Of a DNA stretch of 64,000 nt, positions 53,501 to 61,459 are shown one piece after another (position 1 is the first letter of the stretch; each line of letters opens with the position of its first letter). The notes below the pieces were generated by a model. It made no database searches and was not told the origin of the DNA. It was given only the letters and a program-made list of their open reading frames with translations. This DNA is from Bacteroidia bacterium. Its GTDB lineage: Bacteria > Bacteroidota > Bacteroidia > Flavobacteriales > Flavobacteriaceae. The DNA lies in NCBI GenBank assembly GCA_030425285.1, contig JAUIAY010000001.1, positions 544,963 through 608,962 on the forward strand, read 5' to 3'. Both the position numbers and the translations under genes were made by a program.

Positions 53501-53948
53501 AGGTAATAAAATGGGTCAAGGAGAGGGTTCTGAAGAGATGAATGGTGAACTGTTTAGAATCTATCAACAACAGCAACAGATTCGTCAGGCATTGGAAGAT
53601 AAACTTGCAAAGGAAGGCAAGACAGGTGTTGGCAATGGCTTGTTGAAGCAAATGGAGCAGATTGAATTAGACCTTTTGAACAAGGGCTTTACCAATCAAA
53701 CACTTCAAAAAATGATGAATTTACAGCATCAGTTATTGAAACTTGAAAACGCCACATTCCAGCAAGGTCAGGATAATAAGCGTCAGTCTAAAACGAATAA
53801 AGAAGATTTTAAGAACAACACCAATAATCAAATACCTAAAGCTAAAGAATATTTCAACACTACGGAAATATTAAACAGACAGACATTACCTTTGCAGCCA
53901 GTTTATAAAAAGAAAGTACAAGAATACTTTAAGCAAACAGATGATTAG
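50520..53948 (+). CDS. DUF4175 large membrane-anchored coiled-coil protein
   Basis: The protein has 1142 residues from a GTG start. Two or three N-terminal helices (about 22-50, 55-78, 150-172) precede an ectodomain of beta strands, then a very long Glu/Lys/Gln-rich coiled-coil and low-complexity part (about 485-780) with runs of short helices, a Met/Gln-rich patch (KMKQMSQQMQMAMQMG) and a Gly/Glu/Lys/Ser-rich segment (about 960-1010). It matches the DUF4175 domain proteins of flavobacteria; function unknown. Its end overlaps ybeY by eight bases. Antisense open frames in this low-complexity stretch are composition artefacts. Confidence 0.85.
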   Translation: MANFDNIVEKLESFIRRYYANELIKGGILFVAIGLLYLLFTLLVEYIFWLSPGLRTLLFWVFVAVEAALFVKFILFPLAQLLKLKKGIDHQEASKIIGQHFPEVNDKLLNVLQLNQNKTESELLMASINQKSAELQPIPFKFAISFKQNLKYLKYAAIPILIIVFSVISGKFSWFSDSYERVVNYKTAYEPPAPFQFFVVNDSLTTKENEDFTLYIRTAGTKIPENAKITYNGETYFLQQKGVGEFEFVFTRPKGNINFELSANDVRSKTYTLTVAEVPEILAFEMVLDYPGYIRKPQDFLKGTGNATVPQGTKITWQLNTKATDKVEFVTNDTLSFNNDGSGKYSVSKSVNNNMEYTISTSNKLLKDYEKLSFSIDVIKDSYPELDIQMQIDSVDRQSLYFYGQASDDYGLRKLQMVYYPISDNKQIQKTDIPIAQSNISEFISAFPNNLQLIEGEGYELYFQVFDNDALSNFKSTKSSVYYYRKLTKDEEEQKQLEQQNETIDDLNKSLEKIEDREKELEEFSKTQKEKSELNFNDKKKLENFLQRQKQQEEMMQNFNKKLKENLEEFQKENEDQDQFKEDLKERLEENEQQLKEDEKLLEELEKLQEKINKEELTDKLEKLAKQNKNQKRSLEQLLELTKRYYVSKKLEKLQQELDKLAEEQDKLSEEDKEKNNSESQEELNKKFEEFQKEMEELQKENKELKQPMELPQDKKEEESIKQDQQEAKEQLEKQEEQDKQDPNGEKGENQEQTPDQSQQNAKKKQKQAAQKMKQMSQQMQMAMQMGGAEQMQEDMEMLRQILDNLVLFSFDQENLMNQFKSIEVNHNKYAGYLVKQNSLKEHFSHIDDSLFALSLRQPKISERINKEISEVFFNIDKSLDQFSENRLYQGVANQQYTITAANNLADFLSDILNSMQMQMQGSGKGSGGQPEQGLPDIIMSQEELNKQMQEGMKKSDSGKPKDGEKGKEGEEGEKEGEQGKQSQGSQEGSEGQEGNKMGQGEGSEEMNGELFRIYQQQQQIRQALEDKLAKEGKTGVGNGLLKQMEQIELDLLNKGFTNQTLQKMMNLQHQLLKLENATFQQGQDNKRQSKTNKEDFKNNTNNQIPKAKEYFNTTEILNRQTLPLQPVYKKKVQEYFKQTDD

Positions 53949-54360
53949 TTTTTACAACGAAAATGACTTTCAACTTAACAATCAAGAACGATTGATTAAG
54001 TGGATTTCATCAGCTATTAGTGACGAAGGATTTAAACTGGGAGATATTAATTACATCTTTTGTGATGATGACTATTTACACAACATTAATGTTGAATTTC
54101 TAAATCACGACACACTTACTGACATCATAAGTTTTGATTATTCGGTAGGAAAAATAGTACAAGGCGATATTTATGTTTCAACAGAACGGGTTGCTGACAA
54201 TGCTAAAGATTTTGATGTTAAGTTTGATGAAGAACTTCACCGTGTGATGATTCATGGCATATTACACTATTGCGGTTATAAAGATAAGTCTGAAGAAGAG
54301 GCGTTGCTGATGCGCTCAAAGGAGAATCACTATTTGGAATTATTAGCATCTATTGCGTAA
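53941..54360 (+). CDS. ybeY: Endoribonuclease YbeY
   Basis: The rRNA-maturation ribonuclease has 139 residues. The metal motif is HRVMIHGILHYCGYKDKSEEE: two histidines match the HGxLHxxGY(D/H)H family motif but the position of the third His is replaced by Lys-Asp, a feature I recall as usual in Bacteroidota. It overlaps the 3' end of the DUF4175 gene by eight bases and lies just before mnmG. Confidence 0.9.
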   Translation: MISFYNENDFQLNNQERLIKWISSAISDEGFKLGDINYIFCDDDYLHNINVEFLNHDTLTDIISFDYSVGKIVQGDIYVSTERVADNAKDFDVKFDEELHRVMIHGILHYCGYKDKSEEEALLMRSKENHYLELLASIA

Positions 54361-54367
54361 TTCATTG

Positions 54368-54375
54368 TATATTTG
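54368..54375 (+). promoter_or_regulatory. Putative -7 box for mnmG (TATATTTG)
   Basis: An exact TAnnTTTG match. The expected start lies upstream of the parS-like palindrome, placing that site in the mnmG leader. Confidence 0.45.
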
Positions 54376-54396
54376 CACACTTAAAATTATCCGATT

Positions 54397-54412
54397 TGTT
54401 CCACGTGGAACA
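54397..54412. promoter_or_regulatory. parS-like centromere site 1 (TGTTCCACGTGGAACA)
   Basis: A perfect 16-bp palindrome that matches the bacterial parS consensus TGTTTCACGTGAAACA at 14 of 16 positions and keeps the central CACGTG. It lies 18 bases before the mnmG ATG. Confidence 0.8.
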
Positions 54413-54430
54413 TTTTAAAAATGATTAGTT

Positions 54431-56302
54431 ATGTTTAATGAGGTTTATGATGTTATTGTTGTAGGTGCTGGACATGCTGGTAGCGAAGCTGCTGCTGCTG
54501 CTGCCAATATGGGTAGCAAAACATTGCTCATAACTATGAACCTGCAAAATATTGCCCAAATGTCTTGTAATCCTGCCATGGGTGGTATTGCTAAAGGGCA
54601 AATTGTAAGAGAGATTGATGCGCTGGGCGGTTATAGCGGAATAGTTAGTGACACTTCGGCTATCCAGTTCAAGATGCTTAACAAATCAAAGGGTCCTGCA
54701 ATGTGGAGCCCACGTGTGCAAAGTGACAGAATGCGTTTTGCTGAAGACTGGCGCTTATTGTTGGAAAACACACCTAATTTAGATTTTTACCAAGAAATGG
54801 TTTCTGACCTCTTAATAGAAAACCACAAAGTTGTTGGTGTAAAAACATCTTTAGGAATTGAGTTTAAAGGTAAGTCGGTTGTTCTTACAAACGGCACTTT
54901 TTTAAACGGATTGATTCATATTGGAGATAAGAATTTTGGAGGTGGAAGAGCAGGTGAGCGAGCCGCAACAGGAATCACAGAACAGCTGGTGAATTTAGGT
55001 TTTGATTCTGGTAGAATGAAAACAGGTACACCGCCAAGGGTAGATGGCCGATCATTGGATTATTCTAAAATGGTTGAACAACCTGGCGACGAAAACCCTC
55101 AAAAATTCTCGTTTTTGGATGTGACTAAACCATTAACCGAGCAACGGTCTTGTCATATGACTTACACTAGTCCAGAAGTGCATGATTTGTTACGCGAAGG
55201 TTTTGACAGATCGCCTATGTTCAATGGTCGAATTCAAAGTTTGGGACCGAGATATTGTCCGTCGATTGAGGATAAAATAAATCGGTTTGCAGACAAGGAC
55301 AGACACCAATTGTTTGTAGAGCCGGAAGGATGGAATACTGTTGAGGTTTATGTGAATGGTTTTTCAACATCGTTACCGGAGGATGTTCAATTCAAAGCAT
55401 TACGATCGGTAGCTGGATTTGAAAATGTTAAGTTTTTTAGACCAGGTTACGCTATTGAATATGATTATTTTCCGCCAACACAGTTGCAACACACACTTGA
55501 AACCAAATTAATCGAAGGACTTTATTTTGCGGGCCAAATAAATGGCACGACAGGATATGAAGAGGCTGCTTCGCAAGGATTGATGGCTGGAATAAATGCC
55601 AGTCTTAAAATTCAAGAGAAGGACCCTTTTACATTGTCTAGAAGCGAAGCTTATATAGGTGTTTTAATTGATGATTTAATTACTAAAGGAACAGAAGAGC
55701 CTTATAGAATGTTTACTTCAAGAGCAGAATACAGAACACTTTTGCGTCAGGATAATGCTGATTTTAGATTGACTCCTAAAGGATATGAAATAGGCTTAGC
55801 TTCAGAAAAACGTCTAAAGCGCATGGAAGAGAAGCAACAAGCGTCTTCTGATTTTGTTGAATTTTTTAGAGAAACAAGTGTCAAGCCTGAAGAGATAAAT
55901 CCTATTTTGGAAGCAAATGACTCGTCATTAATGAAGCAATCTGACAAGATGTTTAAAATTTTTGCACGCCCGAATATTACCATTGATGATATGCGAAAAG
56001 TGACATCTGTCAATAACTATATTTTGGACAATGATTTAGATGATGAGGTGATTGAGCAAACCGAAATTCAGGTTAAATATTCAGGTTATATTGAAAAGGA
56101 AAAGAATAATGCTGATAAGTTAAATAGGTTGGAAAACATTAAAATCCCTAAAGATTTTGACTATTCAAAATTGAAGTCCATGAGCATGGAAGCACGTGAA
56201 AAATTAAACAAAATTCAACCTGTAACGATTTCTCAAGCCTCGCGCATCAGTGGTGTTTCTCCAAGCGATGTTTCGGTACTTTTGGTTTATATGGGGCGTT
56301 AA
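54431..56302 (+). CDS. mnmG: tRNA uridine-5-carboxymethylaminomethyl modification enzyme
   Basis: The FAD-dependent enzyme works with MnmE to modify U34 of several tRNAs. The 623-residue protein starts MFNEVYDVIVVGAGHAGSEAA (FAD Rossmann motif) and shows MSCNPAMGGIAKGQIVREIDALGG, FTSRAEYRTLLRQDNADFRLT and the C-terminal helical domain (QASRISGVSPSDVSVLLVYMGR). MnmG often lies near the replication origin in bacteria. parS-like sites flank it on both sides. Confidence 0.97.
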   Translation: MFNEVYDVIVVGAGHAGSEAAAAAANMGSKTLLITMNLQNIAQMSCNPAMGGIAKGQIVREIDALGGYSGIVSDTSAIQFKMLNKSKGPAMWSPRVQSDRMRFAEDWRLLLENTPNLDFYQEMVSDLLIENHKVVGVKTSLGIEFKGKSVVLTNGTFLNGLIHIGDKNFGGGRAGERAATGITEQLVNLGFDSGRMKTGTPPRVDGRSLDYSKMVEQPGDENPQKFSFLDVTKPLTEQRSCHMTYTSPEVHDLLREGFDRSPMFNGRIQSLGPRYCPSIEDKINRFADKDRHQLFVEPEGWNTVEVYVNGFSTSLPEDVQFKALRSVAGFENVKFFRPGYAIEYDYFPPTQLQHTLETKLIEGLYFAGQINGTTGYEEAASQGLMAGINASLKIQEKDPFTLSRSEAYIGVLIDDLITKGTEEPYRMFTSRAEYRTLLRQDNADFRLTPKGYEIGLASEKRLKRMEEKQQASSDFVEFFRETSVKPEEINPILEANDSSLMKQSDKMFKIFARPNITIDDMRKVTSVNNYILDNDLDDEVIEQTEIQVKYSGYIEKEKNNADKLNRLENIKIPKDFDYSKLKSMSMEAREKLNKIQPVTISQASRISGVSPSDVSVLLVYMGR

Positions 56303-56318
56303 TGTTTCACGTGGAACA
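56303..56318. promoter_or_regulatory. parS-like centromere site 2 (TGTTTCACGTGGAACA)
   Basis: It matches TGTTTCACGTGAAACA at 15 of 16 positions and begins at the base directly after the mnmG stop codon. Eight bases separate its end from the next ATG. Confidence 0.8.
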
Positions 56319-56326
56319 ATTCTAAA

Positions 56327-57175
56327 ATGACGAAAAAAAATGTCTTTCTTGAAGTAATTGACCACTCTGTTTCTAGTGAATCATTCCAATTATTATACAA
56401 TGAAAGGTTGGATATGCTCGAAACATATCCACAACCATTACCAGAAGATTTAGGGAAATATTATCAAAGCGAGGATTATATTTCGCACACAGATTCCAAA
56501 AAGAACTTATTAGAAAAAGCCTATCATTTAGTGCGCCGATTTGCTTTAAAAAGCAAAGTGAAACTTGTCAATAAGTATTCAGATCAGGGAAAATTATTGT
56601 TAGATATTGGTTGCGGAACAGGTGATTTTTTACAGCAAGCAAAATTGAATGGTTGGACTGTGACCGGTATTGAACCTAATGAAAAAGCACGGGCTATTGC
56701 TAATTCAAAAGTCAATAACGCAGTCTTAAATTCTGATGCGCTTTTTGAATTAAAAGGGCAATTTGATGTGATAACTTTGTGGCACGTGTTGGAGCATTTA
56801 CCCAATCTTGAAGATCATATAAAAGAAATAAAGAAGCTTTTAAAGCCTAAAGGAACATTAGTGGTTGCTGTTCCAAATTTTAAAAGCCATGATGCAAAAT
56901 ACTATAAAGAGTTTTGGGCAGCTTATGATGCGCCCAGACATCTATGGCACTTTTCTAAAACAAGCATTTCCAAACTGTTTGAAAAAGAAAACATAGAATT
57001 AGTAAAAATCAAACCCATGTATTTTGATTCATTTTATGTTAGCCTGTTATCGGAAAAATATAAAAATGCTTTTATGAATCCATTAAGAGCATTTTTTGTG
57101 GGATTCTTTTCAAATATAAAAGCTATAGGCACCAAAGAGTTTTCCTCTCACATTTATATACTTAAAAACGAGTAA
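56327..57175 (+). CDS. Class I SAM-dependent methyltransferase
   Basis: The protein has 282 residues. An N-terminal part (YPQPLPEDLGKYYQSEDYISHTDS) precedes a Rossmann methyltransferase core with motif I DIGCGTGDFLQQA, the acidic residue at the second strand (GIEPNEKAR) and LWHVLEHLPNLEDHI. It lacks the first-motif additions of UbiE. Substrate unknown; the WHVLEH layout is seen in methyltransferases linked to cell-envelope sugars or secondary metabolism. It is 24 bases after mnmG, with a parS-like site between. Confidence 0.85.
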   Translation: MTKKNVFLEVIDHSVSSESFQLLYNERLDMLETYPQPLPEDLGKYYQSEDYISHTDSKKNLLEKAYHLVRRFALKSKVKLVNKYSDQGKLLLDIGCGTGDFLQQAKLNGWTVTGIEPNEKARAIANSKVNNAVLNSDALFELKGQFDVITLWHVLEHLPNLEDHIKEIKKLLKPKGTLVVAVPNFKSHDAKYYKEFWAAYDAPRHLWHFSKTSISKLFEKENIELVKIKPMYFDSFYVSLLSEKYKNAFMNPLRAFFVGFFSNIKAIGTKEFSSHIYILKNE

Positions 57176-57371
57176 TATTTAAAATAAAGAGGTTTTAAGC
57201 ACAGCAATTAGCTTGGTTAAGCAACAAGATGACAAAACACCAAAACACTCTTAAATCGCTTAAAAAGGCATTAATAAAAATAAATTATAATTATAGCTTT
57301 TGAATCAAACAATAGATTGTGTTTATATATAAAATATTTATGGTATAATCAAATTGTATAACTAACTTTTA

Positions 57372-57379
57372 TAAATTTG
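57372..57379 (+). promoter_or_regulatory. Putative -7 box for the Skp-like lipoprotein gene (TAAATTTG)
   Basis: An exact TAnnTTTG match with a TTG 15 bases upstream (57354-57356), slightly closer than usual. The ATG is 19 bases downstream. Confidence 0.4.
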
Positions 57380-57397
57380 CCCATTAAATTTAAAATT

Positions 57398-57913
57398 ATG
57401 AGAATTGTAATATTGGGAATACTAACCTTGACATTATTTACATCTTGCAATCAAGACAAAATAGCTTTTGTAAACAACAGTTATGTTATTAATGAGTATC
57501 AAGAAAAAAAGGATATAGAGTCCAAGTATAAATCTAAAATTGAATCATACAATAAAAAAAGGGATAGTGTTAGTAAAGCACTGCAATTGGAATTTCAAGC
57601 ATTTCAATTAAAGTCTAAAACATTATCTCAAAATGATGCACAAGCAGAGTATGACCTTTTGTTGCAAAAACAACAAATGCTGCAGCAACAATTTCAAATG
57701 GAGGAGCAACAGATTTCCAAACAAAGTCAAACAGAAATCGATTCCTTGATTTCGAAGGTGAAGACTTATGTTAAATCATACGGAAAAGACAATAACTACA
57801 CCTATATTCTGGGGACAAGTGATGGTGCAGCGAGTGTTTTATATGGCAAAGAGGAGAAGAATATTTCTGAAATCATTTTGAAGGGATTAAACGAATCCTA
57901 TAAGAAAAAGTAA
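57398..57913 (+). CDS. OmpH/Skp-like lipoprotein
   Basis: The ATG at 57398 gives 171 residues; an upstream TTG is rejected because it overlaps the -7 box. A lipobox (LTLFTSCNQ) gives a predicted lipidated Cys. The body is a long helical coiled coil (YQEKKDIESKYKSKIESYNKKRDSVSKALQ, QQFQMEEQQISKQSQTEID) and ends YGKDNNYTYILGTSDGAASVLYGKE, the Skp/OmpH C-terminal signature. Skp is a periplasmic chaperone for outer-membrane proteins. Confidence 0.88.
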   Translation: MRIVILGILTLTLFTSCNQDKIAFVNNSYVINEYQEKKDIESKYKSKIESYNKKRDSVSKALQLEFQAFQLKSKTLSQNDAQAEYDLLLQKQQMLQQQFQMEEQQISKQSQTEIDSLISKVKTYVKSYGKDNNYTYILGTSDGAASVLYGKEEKNISEIILKGLNESYKKK

Positions 57914-57935
57914 AATAACTAAATACTAATATTAT

Positions 57936-57964
57936 AAAAGCCAGTTTTTTAACTGGCTTTTTTA
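57936..57964 (+). terminator. Terminator after the Skp-like gene
   Basis: The stem AAAAGCCAGTT/AACTGGCTTTT with a short T-rich loop and a following T-run. Confidence 0.85.
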
Positions 57965-58017
57965 TAATAAGGCTGTAAAATCACAGTTATATTGCATGTG
58001 CAATTCATAACAAATCC

Positions 58018-58920
58018 ATGAGATTAAGCCAACTATTAAGACAGCCGTTTTCATACATTAATACCTCCAAACGTAAGTGGATTTATATAGTTTCTGCTGC
58101 TGTATTTGTTCACTTTTTCTTGATTGTTTTTCAGCCTTATGGTATTTCAGAAGAAATGCATAATCCCATAAATAACACGGTCAACAAGTTTTTATTCTTT
58201 TTTTCTATTGGGATAAGTACGTTTTTAGGACTCACGTTATCTCAATTTGTTTTTAGGCCATTATTAAAATTTGAAACGGTATCCATTAAAAAATACATTG
58301 GCTGGGTATTTATCGAAACATTAATTCTAACATTGATAAGTTTTGGGTTTTCTTTTATAATACCTGATCTTGGTGACGATTTTGAAAGCGAACTGAATAT
58401 TTATTTTCAATTAAAAAACTACTTCAGAGCCTTTATTGTTTTATTGTTTCCTTTATTCGGAACTATCATTTATGTACTCATTCAAGAGCTCACCTATGAA
58501 GTCAATGAGCTTGATGAGCAGTTAAAAAAATATCATGAAACATTTAACATTTCAGAAAAGGAAACACAACTGAAAATAAAAGATGAAAACAATAATTTAG
58601 ATTTATCAATCGCTCTCAAAGACTTTCTCTATGCTGAATCCAGTAACCAATATGTTGTGGTTCATTATTTAAAATCTGGTAATCAACAAAAGCATATTTT
58701 AAGAAACCGACTAAAGAATTTTTTAAATCAAAATGATTATGTATCAATAAAACAAAGTCACAGATCCTTTGCTGTAAACCTGTTAAACGTGAAATATATG
58801 TCACGAATTAATAGTAAGGAATTCCTGATAATAGATAGCGTTCCTACTGTAAAAATTCCTGTTTCTAAATCGTATGTAAAAGAGATTAAGAACGAAATAA
58901 TTCAACACAACAAATTTTGA
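58018..58920 (+). CDS. Membrane-bound LytTR-family transcription regulator
   Basis: The protein has 300 residues. Four membrane helices (about 20-40, 55-75, 95-115, 135-155) are followed by a coiled linker (NELDEQLKKYHETF) and a LytTR DNA-binding domain (about 195-295: SIALKDFLYAESSNQYVVVHYLK, SHRSFAVNLLNVKYMS). This 4TM-LytTR layout is typical of Bacteroidota and is thought to respond to a membrane signal. The next genes encode a TonB receptor and a DUF4249 lipoprotein; direct repeats just downstream are a likely target. Confidence 0.9.
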   Translation: MRLSQLLRQPFSYINTSKRKWIYIVSAAVFVHFFLIVFQPYGISEEMHNPINNTVNKFLFFFSIGISTFLGLTLSQFVFRPLLKFETVSIKKYIGWVFIETLILTLISFGFSFIIPDLGDDFESELNIYFQLKNYFRAFIVLLFPLFGTIIYVLIQELTYEVNELDEQLKKYHETFNISEKETQLKIKDENNNLDLSIALKDFLYAESSNQYVVVHYLKSGNQQKHILRNRLKNFLNQNDYVSIKQSHRSFAVNLLNVKYMSRINSKEFLIIDSVPTVKIPVSKSYVKEIKNEIIQHNKF

Positions 58921-58928
58921 GTAGTATT

Positions 58929-58960
58929 TCACTCCAAAACCCATATAACTCACTCCAAAA
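58929..58960. promoter_or_regulatory. Candidate LytTR operator: two TCACTCCAAAA direct repeats 21 bp apart
   Basis: The 11-base element TCACTCCAAAA occurs exactly twice (58929-58939 and 58950-58960), offset by 21 bases (two DNA turns). LytTR regulators such as ComE bind direct repeats at this spacing. The site starts eight bases after the lytTR-type gene ends and lies upstream of the TonB receptor promoter. Confidence 0.65.
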
Positions 58961-58972
58961 TGCGCAATTTTG

Positions 58973-59004
58973 TTGTGGGTTTTTAAATATTTAAAATTAA
59001 TTTG
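58973..59004 (+). promoter_or_regulatory. Possible promoter of the TonB receptor gene (TTG N21 TTAATTTG)
   Basis: A TTG at 58973-58975 and TTAATTTG at 58997-59004, separated by 21 bases. The spacing fits the Bacteroidota rule; the -7 box matches seven of eight bases. The direct repeats end 12 bases upstream of this promoter. Confidence 0.4.
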
Positions 59005-59079
59005 CGTTCAAATGTTTGTAACATTTAATCACGTATTTCGTTATTATTTAATCATCAATCTTAAACTCGAACAACCAAA

Positions 59080-61455
59080 ATGAAACACATTTTTTTAGGC
59101 TTTTGCCTAATATTCAGCTCTTTAATTTTTGCTCAAGACACATATACTATTAGGGGATCAATTAAAGATGCTAACAATGGAGAAACTCTTTTAGGCGCCA
59201 CAGTGTTTTTAAAAGACACAAATATTGGCGCTGTCACCAATGAATATGGTTTTTTCTCACTGCAAGCACCCAAAGGAAGTTACACGCTTGTTGTATCTTA
59301 TATGGGATATGAAAACTTAACACAGGACATTGATATACAGGAGGATATATCTATAAACTTAGAGCTTAACGAGGCGTCAACTTCTTTAGAGGAAGTCGTC
59401 ATTATTGCAGAAGAACCCGAACGGATTAGCATTAAAACACCTCAAATGAGTGTTTCTAAATTGAAAGCGGGTACCATAAAAAAAATGCCGGCAGTTTTAG
59501 GTGAAGTAGACGTGCTTAAATCAATACAAATGCTTCCTGGTGTAACAAACAATGGAGAAGGCTCTTCGGGGTTTAATGTTAGAGGTGGTGCTGTAGATCA
59601 AAATTTAGTCTTACTGGATGAAGCTATTATCTATAACACATCACATTTTTTTGGGTTTTTCTCGGTCTTTAATGCTGATGCCATAAAGGACATCAATCTT
59701 TATAAAGGCGATATCCCAGCTAAATTTGGTGGCCGCGTGTCGTCGGTACTCGACGTAAGACAAAAAGACGGTAATAGCAAAGACTATAATCTAACCGGAG
59801 GAATAGGTTTGATTTCTAGTAGGCTAACAGCTGAAGGGCCTATTTTTAAAGAAAAAGGCTCCTTTTTACTGGCAGGAAGGACATCGTATGCGCATCTGTT
59901 TTTAAAAATGACAGAAGATTTTAAAGACGACAAGATATCTTTCTACGATTTAAATCTCAAAACCAATTATGAAATCAATAAAAACAACAAAATTTATTTA
60001 TCGGGTTATTATGGGAGGGATGCTTTCAATCTGGATAAAATCATTGAAAACAACTACGGAAATATCACAGGGAACTTAAGGTGGAATCATATATTTAATG
60101 ACAAACTGTTCTCTAACCTATCATTGATTTATAGCAAATATGATTATCAAATCATCCTTAATTTTATTGAATTGGATTGGGTTGCCGACATTAAAAACTA
60201 TAACCTAAAGTATGATTTTAGGTATTATTTGAATGACAAAATAAAACTGGATTTTGGAATTAGTGGTATTTCATACAGTTTAAATCCAGGAGAAGTCAAG
60301 CCTTCATCACCAACCTCTCCAATAAACTATTTAAAACTCGATGAAAAACGTGCTTTTGAAGGCGGTGCATACATTAGTGCGGAACATAAAATCACCGATA
60401 AATTAAACGCCCAATACGGAATACGATATAGCAATTTTTTCAGGCTAGGCGGTCAAAACGTAACAAGTTATGTAAATAACCAACCCGTAGTTTACAATAG
60501 TGAATTAGGGATTTATGAACGTGGAGAAACAGCTTATGAAACCTATTATGATAAAAATGAAAGTATAGAAACCTTTGGATATTTTGAGCCGCGGATAGGG
60601 CTGTCTTATCAAATAAATGATGCGTCTTCAGTAAAAGCAAGTTATACAAATTCAACTCAATATTTACACCTCTTGTCAAACACATCATCCGTAACACCCT
60701 TAGATGTTTGGACTCCTAGTGGTAAGTACATAAAGCCACAGCGCTCTAATCAATATGCTGTTGGGTACTATCGTAATTTTAAGGACAATATATTTTCATT
60801 AGAATTAGAAACCTATTATAAAACCGTTGACAACCGTATTGATTATATAGACGGTTCAGATTTGATAGGAAACAACAATATAGAAACCGAAATTTTAAAC
60901 GGAGAAGCAAGAGCTTATGGACTGGAGGTGTTATTAAGAAAAAACAAAGGCCGTTTTACAGGCTGGATGGCTTACACTTTATCAAAATCTGAACAACGAA
61001 CATTAGGAGGCTCTGCCGGTGGACCAGGTATTAATGATGGCGAATGGTATAATACACCTTATGACAGAACCCACGATTTATCCTTTACAGGAACTTACAA
61101 GCTGAGTGATAAATGGAGTTTAAGCTCAAATTTTGTATTTCAAACAGGGCGCCCTGTAACATACCCTAATGGCCAATACACTTATGAAGGTCTGTCAATA
61201 GCAACGTATTCCAACAGAAATGAAGATAGATTGCCAACTTATCACAGGTTGGATGTTTCAGCAATTTATAAACCAAACAATAAACCCGATAGGCGCTGGA
61301 AGGGAGAATGGGTGTTTGGTGTTTATAACCTTTACAACAGAAAAAATGCAGCATCTATTTCGTTTAATCAAAACAACGAAACAGGTTTAAATGAAGCCAC
61401 AAGACTTTCCATTTTTGGAATTATACCATCAATCACTTATAACTTTAAATTTTAG
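59080..61455 (+). CDS. TonB-dependent receptor
   Basis: The protein has 791 residues. A signal peptide ending LIFAQ precedes a CarboxypepD_reg domain (about 23-105: YTIRGSIKDANNGETLLGATVFLKDTNIGAVTNEYGFF), a plug domain (about 120-225: MPAVLGEVDVLKSIQMLPGVTNNGEGSSGFNVRGG) and a beta barrel ending IFGIIPSITYNFKF with the usual terminal aromatic. A DUF4249 lipoprotein gene follows at four bases, a pairing typical of flavobacteria. The substrate is unknown; no TonB box was identified. Confidence 0.92.
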   Translation: MKHIFLGFCLIFSSLIFAQDTYTIRGSIKDANNGETLLGATVFLKDTNIGAVTNEYGFFSLQAPKGSYTLVVSYMGYENLTQDIDIQEDISINLELNEASTSLEEVVIIAEEPERISIKTPQMSVSKLKAGTIKKMPAVLGEVDVLKSIQMLPGVTNNGEGSSGFNVRGGAVDQNLVLLDEAIIYNTSHFFGFFSVFNADAIKDINLYKGDIPAKFGGRVSSVLDVRQKDGNSKDYNLTGGIGLISSRLTAEGPIFKEKGSFLLAGRTSYAHLFLKMTEDFKDDKISFYDLNLKTNYEINKNNKIYLSGYYGRDAFNLDKIIENNYGNITGNLRWNHIFNDKLFSNLSLIYSKYDYQIILNFIELDWVADIKNYNLKYDFRYYLNDKIKLDFGISGISYSLNPGEVKPSSPTSPINYLKLDEKRAFEGGAYISAEHKITDKLNAQYGIRYSNFFRLGGQNVTSYVNNQPVVYNSELGIYERGETAYETYYDKNESIETFGYFEPRIGLSYQINDASSVKASYTNSTQYLHLLSNTSSVTPLDVWTPSGKYIKPQRSNQYAVGYYRNFKDNIFSLELETYYKTVDNRIDYIDGSDLIGNNNIETEILNGEARAYGLEVLLRKNKGRFTGWMAYTLSKSEQRTLGGSAGGPGINDGEWYNTPYDRTHDLSFTGTYKLSDKWSLSSNFVFQTGRPVTYPNGQYTYEGLSIATYSNRNEDRLPTYHRLDVSAIYKPNNKPDRRWKGEWVFGVYNLYNRKNAASISFNQNNETGLNEATRLSIFGIIPSITYNFKF

Positions 61456-61459
61456 AATC

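Noticed and set aside
53244-53651. 135-residue and similar Leu/Phe-rich frames antisense to DUF4175
   Set aside because: The composition is the mirror image of Gln/Glu/Lys-rich codons on the coding strand; there are no start signals or families.
56790-56800. CACGTG core inside the methyltransferase gene as a third parS
   Set aside because: Only the central six bases match; the arms of the parS palindrome are absent.
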